Position numbers and translations under genes: made by a program. Shown piece by piece: positions 30,661 through 30,763 of a DNA stretch of 30,763 bases. The notes under the pieces were generated by a model, which worked only from the letters and a program-made list of their open reading frames with translations, had not been told where the DNA came from and ran no database searches. Numbering within the stretch: the first letter of the stretch is position 1; each line of letters opens with the position of its first letter. The stretch is from Cyclostephanos tholiformis (lineage: Eukaryota; Bacillariophyta; Thalassiosirophyceae; Thalassiosirales; Thalassiosiraceae). The stretch covers positions 1 through 30,763 of the forward strand of contig JALLPB010000033.1 in assembly GCA_036939975.1 (NCBI GenBank), in the 5' to 3' direction.

Positions 30661-30763
30661 AAGTTATTGGCAGTTATCAGCAGTTATCAGCAGTTATCGG
30701 CAGTTTTCAGCAGTTATTGGCAGTTTTCAGCAGTTGTCGACGGGTATTGGCAGTTATATGCAG
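30661..30763. repeat. 10-bp-period array, right copy (CAGTTATCAG unit), cut by window end
   Basis: Ten units in strict 10-bp register, such as CAGTTATCAG, CAGTTATCGG, CAGTTTTCAG and CAGTTATTGG, with one degenerate unit near 30741. The array runs to the last base of the window, so its true length is unknown. It is the inverse of the left array. Confidence 0.9.

Noticed and set aside
30661..30763. 10-bp array as a CRISPR array
   Set aside because: The units are contiguous with no unique spacers and a 10-bp period, so this is a minisatellite.

Overview
This is eukaryotic nuclear DNA, most likely from a diatom or a close stramenopile relative. The signs are genes interrupted by short GT-AG introns (mostly 68-108 nt), a membrane protein with a long proline/serine 'PSxx' stalk of the kind common in diatom surface proteins, and AT-rich, repeat-dense spacers between compact genes. 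The genus cannot be fixed from this sequence alone. No tRNA, rRNA, CRISPR, bacterial operon or intact transposase was seen.

Layout. (1) 1-3637 has no supportable gene. It is a patchwork of direct repeats, inverted repeats and hairpins, probably decayed non-autonomous mobile elements. (2) 3638-21819, minus strand, is one very large VPS13-family gene. I rebuilt it by hand as 15 exons and 14 introns whose phases all close, giving 17,028 coding nt and 5,675 residues. VPS13 proteins are bridge-like lipid-transfer proteins at membrane contact sites. The expected parts are present: N-terminal chorein domain, long lipid-channel body, VAB/SHR-BD repeats, ATG2_C-type segment, PH-like domain and a short C-terminal coiled coil. 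It also carries a PDZ-like domain inside the VAB region and two C2-like domains after it. (3) 21820-22170 is a 351-bp spacer shared head to head with the next gene. (4) 22171-25772, plus strand, is a three-exon TIMELESS/Tof1/Swi1 homologue of 1,100 residues, a replication-fork protection factor. (5) 26325-27269, plus strand, is an unrecognised 314-residue acidic-tailed protein. (6) 27684-29960, minus strand, is a DUF839 (PhoX-like) protein with an N-terminal cytosolic part, one transmembrane segment, a PSxx stalk and a C-terminal catalytic-type domain. It lies tail to tail with gene 5. (7) 29961-30763 is non-coding. It ends in two 10-bp-period repeat arrays of the same unit in opposite orientation, around a core with an 18-bp tandem duplication and a palindrome. 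The window edge cuts the second array.

The genes do not form a pathway. The main biological points are the unusual domain set of the VPS13 protein, two splicing details that a simple ORF view misses (a 70-nt exon carrying a C2 core in another frame, and a stop-free 75-nt intron), a divergent VPS13/TIMELESS promoter where both start codons are preceded by an overlapping out-of-frame ATG, and the structured repeats at both ends.
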